Below, piece after piece: positions 8,889-15,559 of a stretch of DNA of 35,620 bases (position 1 is its first letter; the number at the start of each line of letters is the position of its first letter). A program made the position numbers and the translations under genes. Under the pieces are notes generated by a model. That model was not told the origin of the DNA and did no database searches. It saw only the letters and a program-made list of their open reading frames with translations. Origin of the DNA: Saccharothrix sp. (GTDB taxonomy: Bacteria; Actinomycetota; Actinomycetes; Mycobacteriales; Pseudonocardiaceae); NCBI RefSeq assembly GCF_031180885.1, contig NZ_JAPSLK010000074.1:1-35620 (forward strand). The letters are read 5' to 3'.

Positions 8889-9290
8889 GCAGCCACCTCG
8901 TCGCGGTCGGGTCCACATGCGACGGAAATCCCGTCGTTCCCCATGCCTACCTTCGGCATCCCGACACCCGCAGAGCGTCGCGGCCCGTCCACCCGACCGG
9001 GTGCGCACGCCATCCCTCCCGGCCACGATTGCCCGGTCCCGGTGCGCGGCGGGTTGCCCACAATGCACACGAATCGGCATGTTTGAAGTGGTTTCACCAC
9101 GAAGACGGGTCTACCCGGCGTCGCGTCGTGACCGTCCACTGTGGACAACAATTGGCCCATGCCACAAGAGATCGTGATTTTCAAGCCCGTCCGCGTGTGA
9201 CGGTCGACGCGCCCGAACGGCGGTAGGTGGTCACCGAAAGGGCCGACCAGAATCGGAGAGGTCCAGACCAATACTGGCAGGGGAGGCCCA
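8889..9290. other. 402-bp divergent intergenic region without a credible gene
   Basis: This lies between the leftward flavoprotein and the rightward secreted protein and should hold both promoters. Short open frames here lack actinobacterial codon bias. Visible elements are CGACGG-AAATC-CCGTCG at 8920-8936, GTGG-TTTCA-CCAC at 9088-9100, and GTCCACTGTGGAC at 9134-9146. The DNA around 9145-9185 is unusually AT-richer (caacaattgg, gtgatttt), which marks it as a promoter area, but no hexamer pair can be assigned firmly. Confidence 0.6.
9134..9146. repeat. GTCCACNGTGGAC palindrome (dispersed motif, intergenic copy)
   Basis: A perfect 13-bp odd palindrome, GTCCAC-T-GTGGAC, in the divergent intergenic region. 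Other exact copies are at 9703-9715, 14469-14481 and 17398-17410. Single-mismatch copies are at 15178-15190 and 29518-29530. Copies occur both between and inside genes. Confidence 0.7.
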
Positions 9291-9698
9291 GTGCCGAAGT
9301 TCCGCGAGCACGCCGTCCGGACGTTCGCCGCCGTGGCGGCGGCCACCGGCGCGCTCACCGTCATGGCAGGCCCGGCGGTCGCGACCACCGGGGCGAGCGC
9401 CGCCGGCTGCACCACGACCGACATCCACCTGAACCCGGCGGCCAGAGAGGCCGGGTGGACGGTCGAGTGCACAGACCGCCGCTACATCCACGTCGACGTC
9501 ACCGTGTTCGCGGGCGGCGTGGCGGACAGCAACCCGTGGGAGGCGAAGTGGGTCGAGGCCGGGGACACCTGGCAGGACCTGAACGTCTACCCGCAGACCA
9601 ACCCGCCCATCGACCACCTGTGCGTGCACATCGTGAGCTACGTGGACCCGACCAACCCGTTCGAGCAGCCGCAGGCCATCGGACACGAGTGCGTCTGA
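9291..9698 (+). CDS. Small secreted protein with four cysteines, function unknown
   Basis: 135 residues. The N-terminus has basic residues (MPKFREHAVR), a hydrophobic Ala/Val core and an AVATTGASA-like cleavage region near residue 37, a typical Sec signal peptide. The mature part of about 98 residues has four cysteines (GCTTT, VECTD, HLCVH and the final HECV), which would allow two disulfides, and no recognisable domain. The GTG start has GGGGAGG 4 nt upstream. It is monocistronic and ends at a strong hairpin (9720-9751) shared with the convergent VOC gene. Upstream GACCAATACTGG may include a -10 (AATACT). I do not recognise the family. Confidence 0.8.
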   Translation: MPKFREHAVRTFAAVAAATGALTVMAGPAVATTGASAAGCTTTDIHLNPAAREAGWTVECTDRRYIHVDVTVFAGGVADSNPWEAKWVEAGDTWQDLNVYPQTNPPIDHLCVHIVSYVDPTNPFEQPQAIGHECV

Positions 9699-9702
9699 CC
9701 CA

Positions 9703-9715
9703 GTCCACTGTGGAC
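9703..9715. repeat. GTCCACNGTGGAC palindrome (intergenic copy)
   Basis: An exact copy, flanked by A and T so the palindrome extends to 15 bp (9702-9716). It lies directly after the stop of the secreted-protein gene and just before the terminator hairpin. Confidence 0.65.
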
Positions 9716-9719
9716 TGAA

Positions 9720-9751
9720 CGCCGGCGCGGCCGCACGCGGTCGCGCCGGCG
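9720..9751. terminator. Bidirectional terminator hairpin
   Basis: GCCGGCGCG (9721-9729) pairs with CGCGCCGGC (9742-9750). The stem continues inwards through a G-U pair and CCG/CGG to a CACG tetraloop, and outwards by one C-G pair. It sits between the convergent ends of the secreted-protein gene (9698) and the VOC gene (9760), so it can terminate both. No T-run is present. Confidence 0.8.
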
Positions 9752-9759
9752 GCGTGCGC

Positions 9760-10149
9760 TCACGAAAGGTTCTGGGAGAGCTGGATCAGGTTGCCGCACG
9801 TGTCGTCCAGCACGGCGGTGACCACCGGCGGGGTCTCCAGCGGCTGCTGGGTGAACCGCACGCCGAGCGCGGTCAGCCGCTCGTGCTCGGCCCGCAGGTC
9901 GTCGACCTGGAAGGAGGCGGCCGGGATGCCGTCCTCGAACAGCGCCTCCTTGTACGGCTTGACCGCGGGGTGGCCGGAGGGCTCCAGCAGCAGCTCGGTG
10001 CCCTCGGGATCCTCCGGCGAGACCACGGTCAGCCACCGGTCGGCGCCCAGCGGGACGTCGTGCTTCGTCACGAAGCCCAGCACCTCGGTGTAGAAGCTCA
10101 GCGCCTTGGCCTGGTCGTCGACGAACACGCTGGTCAGGTGGATCCTCAT
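9760..10149 (-). CDS. VOC/glyoxalase-superfamily protein
   Basis: 129 residues, a single vicinal-oxygen-chelate unit of two paired beta-alpha-beta-beta-beta modules. It starts MRIHLTSVFVDDQAKALSFY, has TELLLEP at the end of the first module, and AVLDDTCGNLIQL at the end of the second. The last carries the D-x-x-G-N-x-x-x-L pattern of this fold. Members bind metals and act as lyases, dioxygenases or antibiotic-binding resistance proteins; the substrate cannot be told. The ATG at 10149 has GGAGG 7 nt upstream and overlaps the ArsR stop by 4 nt (ATGA), so it is translationally coupled to that regulator. Confidence 0.88.
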   Translation of the reverse strand: MRIHLTSVFVDDQAKALSFYTEVLGFVTKHDVPLGADRWLTVVSPEDPEGTELLLEPSGHPAVKPYKEALFEDGIPAASFQVDDLRAEHERLTALGVRFTQQPLETPPVVTAVLDDTCGNLIQLSQNLS

Positions 10150-10439
10150 GGGGTTGCCTCCGGTCGGGTCGGCTTGAGCCACCGCGTCACGATGTGCTCG
10201 AGCGGTTCGGTGTCGAGGTCGTGGAACTTGTAGCGGCCCTCGCGCCGCGACCGGACCAGGCCGGCGGCCTCCAGCACGGCGAGGTGCTGGCTGACCGCCT
10301 GCCGGGTGAGTCCGAGGTTGTGCCTGGTGACCAGCCGGGCGCAGATCTCGAACAAGGTCTGCCCGTTGCGTTCCACCAGCTCGTCGAGGATGCGCCGGCG
10401 GGTGGGGTCGGCGAGCGCCTTGAACAGCTCTTCGTCCAC
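10146..10439 (-). CDS. ArsR-family winged-helix repressor, probably leaderless
   Basis: 97 residues. The N-terminus VDEELFKALADPTRRRILDEL and recognition helix LTRQAVSQHLAVLEAAGLV are typical ArsR/SmtB. No cysteine pair for metal binding is visible: the only Cys is in FEICARL. The signal may therefore be organic, perhaps the VOC substrate. ArsR-VOC pairs of this layout are common. The start is placed at GTG 10439 because a -10 (TATCGT, 10446-10451 on the minus strand) and -35 (TTGTCA, 10470-10475) place transcription at or next to that GTG. The 18-bp spacer is exactly an inverted repeat. The gene lies 37 nt after the hydrolase stop and overlaps the VOC gene by 4 nt. Confidence 0.88.
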   Translation of the reverse strand: MDEELFKALADPTRRRILDELVERNGQTLFEICARLVTRHNLGLTRQAVSQHLAVLEAAGLVRSRREGRYKFHDLDTEPLEHIVTRWLKPTRPEATP

Positions 10440-10445
10440 ACCCCC

Positions 10446-10480
10446 ACGATAGGCAAGTGACGACTTGCCTGACAAGTCAC
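10446..10480 (-). promoter_or_regulatory. ArsR promoter with operator filling the -35/-10 spacer
   Basis: On the minus strand TTGTCA (10475-10470) and TATCGT (10451-10446) flank an 18-bp spacer (10452-10469) that is itself an inverted repeat: GGCAAGT, 4 nt, ACTTGCC. Overlapping weaker repeats GACTTG/CAAGTC (10462-10478) and GTGAC/GTCAC (10457-10480) extend it. The GTG start lies 6 nt after the -10. A dimeric ArsR bound here would block RNA polymerase directly. The region also overlaps the last codons of the upstream hydrolase gene. Confidence 0.7.
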
Positions 10481-11457
10481 CCCTTGGTGGTGGCCCGCGC
10501 GCCCAGGCGCTCCCCGAGAAACTCGACGATCTCCGCCCGTGCCGCCTTCGCGTGCGGCACGACCCCCGGCATGCTCAGGAACGCGTGCGTGGCCCCGAAG
10601 TGCTCGGTGAGCCGCGCGGGCGTGCCGGCCGCGCGCAGCCGGTCGACGTAGCGGCGGCCGTGGTCGGCGACCGGGTCGATGGTCGGCACCACCACCAGCG
10701 CCGGGGCCAGGCCCGCCAGGTCGTTGACGCGCAACGGGGACAACGGGACGGGGTCGACCCCCGGCGGCACGGCCAGCCGCTGGAGCAGCCGCATCTGCGG
10801 GGTGCTCAGGGTCGGGCTGTCGCCGTGCTGGTCGAACGACCGGTGGGCGAAGCCGGTGTCGCTGACGTCCAGAGCGGGGTTGACCAGCACCTGCGCCCGC
10901 AGCGCCAGGCCCGCGTCCCGGGCCCGCAGCGCGGCCAGCGCGGCGATCAGCCCGCCGAAGCTCTCGCCGAACACCGCGACCCGCGCCGGGTCGACGCCCC
11001 AGTGGCCCGCGTGCTCGATCACGTGCCGCAGGACGTCCCAGCCGTCGTCGGCCGCCGCGGGCAGGGCGGTGGCGTGGTCCAGCAGTCGGTGCTCGACCGA
11101 CACCACCACGGCGGGCAGGCGTTTGGCGAGGTGGCTGTTCACCCAGTCGGATTGCACCGCCGTGCCGACGAACCCGCCGCCGTGGACGTGCAGCACGAGC
11201 GGGAGGTCGTCTCCCGCGGACGGTCGGTGCACCCGCACCGGGACCGCCCGGTCGGCCAACACCACCTCCTGCCACCCGATCTCCACCCCTCGCTCGGGCC
11301 GCCCGGTGACCAGCCGGGCCTTTCGCGAGGCGCGCTTGCGGTTCTCCGCGTCGCGGATGGCGGACAGTTCTTCGGCGGACAGCGCCAGCCAGTCCGGTTG
11401 CCGGCCCAACGCGGCCAGCACCCGGATGCCCAGCGGCGGCCGTTCGACGTCGCCCAT
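10477..11457 (-). CDS. HSL-family alpha/beta hydrolase (esterase/lipase)
   Basis: 326 residues. HGGGF oxyanion motif at 92-96, nucleophile Ser167 in GESFGG, catalytic Asp in VVPTIDPVADHG and His in GATHAFLS. These are the hallmarks of hormone-sensitive-lipase-type carboxylesterases (family IV), with normal length. An N-terminal cap of about 50 residues precedes the core. The ATG at 11457 has AAGGAGG upstream; longer starts lack a ribosome site. It is divergent from a TetR gene, with a shared 67-bp region carrying a 30-bp imperfect palindrome, so TetR control is likely. The substrate is unknown. Its stop lies inside the promoter of the following ArsR gene. Confidence 0.9.
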   Translation of the reverse strand: MGDVERPPLGIRVLAALGRQPDWLALSAEELSAIRDAENRKRASRKARLVTGRPERGVEIGWQEVVLADRAVPVRVHRPSAGDDLPLVLHVHGGGFVGTAVQSDWVNSHLAKRLPAVVVSVEHRLLDHATALPAAADDGWDVLRHVIEHAGHWGVDPARVAVFGESFGGLIAALAALRARDAGLALRAQVLVNPALDVSDTGFAHRSFDQHGDSPTLSTPQMRLLQRLAVPPGVDPVPLSPLRVNDLAGLAPALVVVPTIDPVADHGRRYVDRLRAAGTPARLTEHFGATHAFLSMPGVVPHAKAARAEIVEFLGERLGARATTKG

Positions 11458-11472
11458 GGCCCCCTCCTTTTC

Positions 11473-11502
11473 GCTACCATCGGTATCGAAACTGACAGTA
11501 GC
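11473..11502. promoter_or_regulatory. 30-bp imperfect palindrome, candidate TetR operator
   Basis: The half-sites GCTACCATCGGTATC (11473-11487) and GAAACTGACAGTAGC (11488-11502) match at 11 of 15 inverted positions, with perfect GCTAC/GTAGC ends. It lies between the divergent hydrolase (start 11457) and TetR gene (start 11525). On the plus side a TAGGGT -10-like hexamer at 11512-11517 would give a nearly leaderless TetR mRNA. On the minus side CTGTCA and TAGCGA with 16 bp between them could serve the hydrolase. Confidence 0.65.
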
Positions 11503-11524
11503 AGAATTGGCTAGGGTTGCTCCC

Positions 11525-12079
11525 GTGACACCCGCTTCCGCCCGGCCGCCGGGCCGCCCGCGCGCCGGCATCGACGCCGTGGTCTTCGCCGCGACCCTGA
11601 AAACGGTCCACGACCTCGGTTACGCGGGCGCGACGATGGACCGGATCGCGGCGGCGGCGGGTGTGGCGAAGACGACGATCTACCGGCGCTGGCCGTCGAA
11701 GGGCGCGTTGATCGCGGACTGCCTGGTGGACGCGCTCGGCCCCGTGCCGGTGCGCGGGGCCGACCGCGCCGAGGACATGGCCGCGGCCATCCGCTGGATC
11801 GCGGCCAAGATCGGCGAACCGGGGGTGGGCGCGGCCTTCGCGGGCGTGTTCGTGGACGCCGTCAGCGACCCGGGCCTGCGCGAAGTCCTGTCCACCCGGT
11901 TGCAGGACCCGTACCGCCGCGCGCTGGAAGAGGCGTGGGGCGAGCCCGAACACCGGGTCCTGTTCTTCATCGACGTGGTCGTCGGCACCCTGCTGCACCG
12001 CATGGGCATGACCGGCGAACCGATGGTCGAGGCCGACGTCAACGCTTTGATCGCCATGGTCGGCCTGCACTTCATCTGA
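11525..12079 (+). CDS. TetR-family transcriptional regulator
   Basis: 184 residues. The N-terminal helix-turn-helix is at about 16-62 (TLKTVHDLGYAGATMDRIAAAAGVAKTTIYRRW without interruption), followed by an all-helical ligand domain ending in VNALIAMVGLHFI, which resembles the TetR_C_11/AcrR-like class. The GTG at 11525 is chosen because it directly precedes the typical arginine/proline-rich N-tail (RPPGRPRAG) and lies 7 nt after a TAGGGT hexamer; no Shine-Dalgarno is seen. It is divergent from the hydrolase and probably represses it and itself through the palindrome at 11473-11502. It converges tail-to-tail, with a 7-nt gap, on the next gene. Confidence 0.9.
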   Translation: MTPASARPPGRPRAGIDAVVFAATLKTVHDLGYAGATMDRIAAAAGVAKTTIYRRWPSKGALIADCLVDALGPVPVRGADRAEDMAAAIRWIAAKIGEPGVGAAFAGVFVDAVSDPGLREVLSTRLQDPYRRALEEAWGEPEHRVLFFIDVVVGTLLHRMGMTGEPMVEADVNALIAMVGLHFI

Positions 12080-12086
12080 GGCGGGC

Positions 12087-12446
12087 TCAGCGGGTCGTCG
12101 TGACGCGCCGGGACCGGGCCACCGCCAGCCCGCCGAGCGCGATGGCGACCACGCCGATCACCAGCGCGATGTACCCGCCGACGATGCCGTACCCGGTCCC
12201 GGGACCGCCCTCGGCGGCCGACACCACCCAGGCGCCGATCCCGGCACCGACCACCCCCGCCCCCACGGCGGCGAAGGCCCACCGGCCGCCCTTCACGAGG
12301 GCCAGCACCCCGATCACGACCCCGACCAACCCGAGCCCGGCGCCCACCAGCGACCAGGTCCGGCCCGGGGTGAAGGCGTAGGGGTCGGCGGACTGGGCCA
12401 GGACCTCACCGGTGAACGCGGACGCGGCGGCGATGATCTGCGACAT
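12087..12446 (-). CDS. Small membrane protein, DUF6223-like
   Basis: 119 residues. After a short N-terminal helix there are three strongly hydrophobic segments (WSLVGAGLGLVGVVIGVLAL, then AFAAVGAGVVGAGIGAWVV, then GYIALVIGVVAIALGGLAV). A conserved AEGGPGTGYGIVGGY stretch precedes the last, and the tail ARSRRVTTTR is basic. The pattern matches small actinobacterial membrane proteins I recall as DUF6223; the family name is from memory. The ATG has GGAGG 5 nt upstream. It is monocistronic. The function is unknown. Confidence 0.75.
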   Translation of the reverse strand: MSQIIAAASAFTGEVLAQSADPYAFTPGRTWSLVGAGLGLVGVVIGVLALVKGGRWAFAAVGAGVVGAGIGAWVVSAAEGGPGTGYGIVGGYIALVIGVVAIALGGLAVARSRRVTTTR

Positions 12447-12585
12447 GATGTCCTCCAAGTTCAACGACTGCTTACGTCGTCGATCATGTCGCCCGGACCC
12501 GCCTCGGGTCGTTCCCCGCACGCGGACAATCCCGGCTGCTGCGACCGCCGCAGGAACCCGCCGCCTACGACATCCGCGGTAGTCC

Positions 12586-12864
12586 TCAGCGCCAGGGCTT
12601 CCGCTTCACCAGTTCCTCGTGCACCAGCTTGAGGAACGCGCGCACCTCGGCCTCACCGTACGGCGGCTCCAGGTCGGCGGTGACCGGGTCGGGCTGGCTC
12701 AGGGCCTGGGCGAGCGCCTTCTCGTAGGCCTCCGGGCCGTCCACGAAGTACTCGCGGGCGATCATGGCCTCCACCATGCTCGCCGCGACCTCGCGGTCCA
12801 GGGCGGGCGCCCGGAACAGGCCGTAGACGACGGCGTTCAGCTCGGCGCGGTGCTCGATGGTCAT
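12586..12864 (-). CDS. Putative immunity protein for the upstream toxin
   Basis: 92 residues, soluble, helical and rich in charged residues (MTIEHRAELNAVVYGLFRAP at the start, KLVHEELVKRKPWR at the end), with no recognised domain. The ATG at 12864 has AAGGACC upstream and begins 16 nt after the stop of the toxin-domain gene, the last position in a five-gene operon. Position, small size and acidic character fit an immunity protein neutralising the preceding toxin. This is inferred from context, not from homology. Confidence 0.65.
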   Translation of the reverse strand: MTIEHRAELNAVVYGLFRAPALDREVAASMVEAMIAREYFVDGPEAYEKALAQALSQPDPVTADLEPPYGEAEVRAFLKLVHEELVKRKPWR

Positions 12865-12880
12865 TGCAAGGTCCTTCGGC

Positions 12881-13531
12881 TCAGGAGAACATCGGACGGC
12901 CACCGGGGGTCGGGCCGTGGAAGTCCCAGATCGGTGGGCGGATGCCGTTGCGGCCGAACTCCTGGGCCAGGTTGGACATGTGCTCCGGGCCCGGCTGGTA
13001 GTGGCCGCTCGCGGCGGTGGCGTAGTTGACACGGCCGTTGGTGACCGACAGCTCGCCCGCGGCGGCGACCGGGTGGCCGCCGGCCAGCGACGAGTGGTGG
13101 AACTGGCCGACCGCGTGGTGGTTGGACGCGTAGATGTTGCCGCGCCCGTCCATCACGAAGATCGCCCGCCCGCCGCCCCACGCCGACGATCCCTGGTTGG
13201 TGTCGTACAGCGAGCCGTCCCGGGCGCGGCGCATGTTGCCCTGCCCGTCGATGAACACCCGGTGCGCCTCGCGTTCCTGGTCGTTGAGCCGGCGCACGGA
13301 CCGGCCGGGGAACGGGTTGGCCGGGTGGTTCGGGTCCGTCTCGTGCTTGTACTTGTCCAGCATGGGCTTCTGCCGCGGGTACCGGTTCGTGGTGTGCGGA
13401 CCCGGCGTGCCCGGCCCGCGTCCCGGCGTGCGGCCCGGGGTCGAGGGACCACCGGAGCGCCGGCCCTTGCGCAGCCAGTTCAGGATCGGCTTGAAGATCC
13501 CGGCCCCGCCACCGCCGCCGCGCCTAGCCAT
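12881..13531 (-). CDS. Polymorphic-toxin C-terminal domain encoded as a separate ORF
   Basis: 216 residues. The N-terminal part is Gly/Pro/Arg-rich linker (to about 60). From about 85 there is a compact domain with FHHSSLAGGHPVAAAGEL (144-161) and SGHYQPG (175-181). The HSS-x-x-GG-x-PVAAAGE ... SGHYxP combination recurs at the ends of bacterial effector proteins, as I remember it; I cannot name the family or activity with confidence. No signal peptide is present. The ATG overlaps the stop of the upstream CpnT-like gene by 8 nt (ATGGCTAG), so toxin translation is coupled to its carrier domain. The gene after it is a likely immunity protein. Confidence 0.75.
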   Translation of the reverse strand: MARRGGGGGAGIFKPILNWLRKGRRSGGPSTPGRTPGRGPGTPGPHTTNRYPRQKPMLDKYKHETDPNHPANPFPGRSVRRLNDQEREAHRVFIDGQGNMRRARDGSLYDTNQGSSAWGGGRAIFVMDGRGNIYASNHHAVGQFHHSSLAGGHPVAAAGELSVTNGRVNYATAASGHYQPGPEHMSNLAQEFGRNGIRPPIWDFHGPTPGGRPMFS

Positions 13532-14024
13532 TGAGCACCGCGTCGATCGCGACGTCCAGCGCCATGTCCAGCAGCAGCTTGGTGATCTGCCGGAAGATGG
13601 GGATCTCCAGCAGGGACGCGCCGAAGGTCACCACCGCCGTCGCGATGGCCTGGGCGATCTGGATGGCCAGCACCACCAGTTGCGCGATCACGGCCACCTT
13701 CAAGGCGATCAGCGCCGCCGCGCACACGTACAGGCCCGCGCCGACCATGGCCGCCGCGGTCGCGCCGTCCTCCAGGTTCTTCTTCGGCGCGTCGCCACCG
13801 TCCCAGAAGGACTTGAACTTCTCGACGGCCTCGGCGACGTTCTGCGTCCACACCGCCTCGGCCTGGCCGTGCGCCCGGGCGACGGACCCGCTCAGCTTGT
13901 CGCCGAACGCGATCCACTCCCCCGCCATGTCGAAGATCTTGCCCTCGTCGCCCTCCGGCCACGAGAAGCCCAGCGTGTTGAGCAGCCCGGACAGTTCCGG
14001 CGGCAGCATGAGACCCGTGGTCAC
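13524..14024 (-). CDS. CpnT-like N-terminal WXG100-superfamily carrier protein
   Basis: 166 residues. It begins MTTGLMLPPELSGLLNTLGF and SWPEGDEGKIFDMAGEWIAF, matching the N-terminal helical domain of CpnT-type and other WXG100-like polymorphic toxins (pattern L-x-x-WPEGD ... W). A long hydrophobic stretch at about 90-135 resembles the membrane segment that follows this domain in those toxins. In most homologues this domain and the toxin are one chain; here the ORF stops just before the toxin ORF begins. GTG 14024 overlaps the upstream stop by 4 nt (GTGA), and a later in-frame ATG at 14009 is possible. Export through an ESX/type VII system is inferred; no secretion ATPase is in the window. 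Confidence 0.8.
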   Translation of the reverse strand: MTTGLMLPPELSGLLNTLGFSWPEGDEGKIFDMAGEWIAFGDKLSGSVARAHGQAEAVWTQNVAEAVEKFKSFWDGGDAPKKNLEDGATAAAMVGAGLYVCAAALIALKVAVIAQLVVLAIQIAQAIATAVVTFGASLLEIPIFRQITKLLLDMALDVAIDAVLNG

Positions 14025-14347
14025 CGGCCGTCCCCTCCCAGCCCGGTGAACAGGTTCTGGTTGGCCTGCTCGACGTTGACGTACTCGGCGCCCATCTCCA
14101 CCAGCTTGCCGCCGGTCTCGGTGAGCACGCCCGCGTTGTCCTCGAAGCTCTCCAGCGCCGCCTCGGAGATCACGTCGTAGATCATCTGCATGGCGGAGCC
14201 CAGGTCGTCCCCGCCGAACGGGTTGCCGTAGGACGCCAGGCTCGCGCGGAACGAGGCGATCTCGCCGGCCAGGCGCTCGGCCGTGCCGGTGAGCTGGTCC
14301 CCTGACCGCCCGATGGACTCACCCGAGAGGTTCAGGCCTCCGGACAC
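14021..14347 (-). CDS. WXG100/ESX-type small helical protein
   Basis: 108 residues, two predicted amphipathic helices (about 8-40 and 55-95) without a signal peptide or cysteine. It has the size and helix-turn-helix hairpin arrangement of WXG100 proteins but no W-x-G; NPFGGDD sits at the expected turn, as in PF10824/EspC-like excreted virulence factors. The GTG start has GGGGA 5 nt upstream. It overlaps the CpnT-like gene by 4 nt and follows the YbaB-like gene by 10 nt. It is a probable secretion partner or chaperone for the carrier protein. Confidence 0.75.
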   Translation of the reverse strand: MSGGLNLSGESIGRSGDQLTGTAERLAGEIASFRASLASYGNPFGGDDLGSAMQMIYDVISEAALESFEDNAGVLTETGGKLVEMGAEYVNVEQANQNLFTGLGGDGR

Positions 14348-14357
14348 TTCTCCCCCT

Positions 14358-15182
14358 CTAGGGCTCGCCGATGCTTCCCATGATCGACCGCATCTTGGCC
14401 GTGTACCCGCGCAGCTGCTCGAAGCTCTGCGTGCGCAGCGCCTCGGCCTGCGCGGACAGCCGACCGAAGTCCACAGTGGACGCGTCCGGCGGCTGGGCGC
14501 GGCGCTGCGCGGTCCAGTCGACGAGCGCGGCGTCGAGCGCCTGGCGGGCGCGGTCGGTGAACTGGCGCGCGGTCATGTCCCGGACCGCGGGCGACAGCTC
14601 GACGCGGGACACGTTCCCGTCGGTGCCGATGGTCACCCACACCTCGTGGTCCTCGTCCGAACCGGAGCCGGTGACCTGGGCGCCCGCCAGCCCGCCCAGC
14701 GAGTCGCGGGCCGCCCGCACCACGGCCGTGGCCTCGGCGAACAACGCGTCCACGCCGGTGGGTGACGGGTCACCGCGCATGCCGGTCCGCGGACCGACCT
14801 TCGCGATGACCTCGTCCACCGCCGTCCCGACCTGGCGCAGGAACCGGCTGCTCCGCTCCCCGACCTCGGCCAACCTGCCCATCAGGGCGTTGAGGTCCGG
14901 CATGGGGTCCTCGGCGGTCGGCGAGACCGCTCGGGACGCGGCCAGCGCCGCGTTCGCCGCGACCGCCAGGTGCCGGTCCAGTTCCGCGACCTCCGCCGGC
15001 GCGGACCGCACTGCCACGTCCGTGACCCGTCCGCGCGAGACGGTCACGGTGACCAGGTCGTCCTGGGACTTGCCGACGTGCTCGCCGGTGTCCGGGGGCA
15101 GCTGCCCGATGTCCGCACCGTCCTCGCCCAAGGCCTGCCGGTACGCCTGCAGCCGCTGCTGAGGGCTGGCTCCACCGTCCAC
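14358..15182 (-). CDS. Tandem YbaB/EbfC-like protein of an ESX toxin operon
   Basis: 274 residues. Two copies of a YbaB/EbfC-like fold are suggested. The first is at about 1-100 (QRLQAYRQAL, then VTVTVSRGRVTDVAVRSAP with a following helix). The second is at about 140-240 (EVWVTIGTDGNVSRVELSP and a helix, then AQRRAQPP). Between them lies a helical linker (LNALMGRLAEVGERSSRFLRQVG). Single YbaB-like proteins accompany WXG100 toxin genes in many actinobacteria; their role there is unclear (DNA binding or chaperone). The GTG at 15182 has GGGAGG 6 nt upstream. It is the first gene of the five-gene toxin operon, and a near-copy of the GTCCACNGTGGAC motif overlaps its start. Confidence 0.75.
   Translation of the reverse strand: MDGGASPQQRLQAYRQALGEDGADIGQLPPDTGEHVGKSQDDLVTVTVSRGRVTDVAVRSAPAEVAELDRHLAVAANAALAASRAVSPTAEDPMPDLNALMGRLAEVGERSSRFLRQVGTAVDEVIAKVGPRTGMRGDPSPTGVDALFAEATAVVRAARDSLGGLAGAQVTGSGSDEDHEVWVTIGTDGNVSRVELSPAVRDMTARQFTDRARQALDAALVDWTAQRRAQPPDASTVDFGRLSAQAEALRTQSFEQLRGYTAKMRSIMGSIGEP
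14469..14481. repeat. GTCCACNGTGGAC palindrome (coding copy)
   Basis: An exact copy (GTCCACAGTGGAC) inside the C-terminal part of the YbaB-like gene, where it encodes the in-frame peptide STVDF. A second copy with one mismatch overlaps the same gene's start at 15178-15190. Confidence 0.65.
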
Positions 15183-15259
15183 TGTGCACCTCCCGAGCGC
15201 TGTGGATCAGCCGAGCGTACTAGACCACATACCCCGGGTAGCCGCTTTTCGGGAAGTGC

Positions 15260-15556
15260 CTACCAGGGCACCGGGCCGTCGACGTTGAAGAAGCCGCCGG
15301 TGGGGCCGTCGGCGGCCAGGCTCAGCGAGCCCGCCGCGCTGCTGACGTCGACCACGCGGGGCGCGGGTGAGCGGCGCAGCAGCGGCAGCAGGGCGTTGGT
15401 CACCGCGATCACCCCGAAGACGTTGGTCTCGAACACCGACCGGACCATGTCGAGGTCCACGGTGCCGGGTACCCGGTCGACCGCGTCCATCGGCCCGACC
15501 TGGCCGGAACCGGTGACGCCCGCGTTGTTGACCAGCACGTCGAGCCGGCCGAAGAG
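15260..15556 (-). pseudogene. C-terminal remnant of a short-chain dehydrogenase
   Basis: The reading from about 15556 down to the TAG at 15260 gives LFGRLDVLVNNAGVTG, then SVFETNVFGVIAVTNALLPL, then RVVDVSSAAGSL, ending FNVDGPVPW. These are the central NNAG and Ser segments of a classical SDR. The N-terminal TGxxxGxG nucleotide fold is absent and the end comes before the YxxxK region, so both ends look truncated. Upstream DNA switches abruptly to the opposite-strand sigma-factor remnant. No start codon with a ribosome site exists for this piece. Confidence 0.75.
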
Positions 15557-15559
15557 GTG

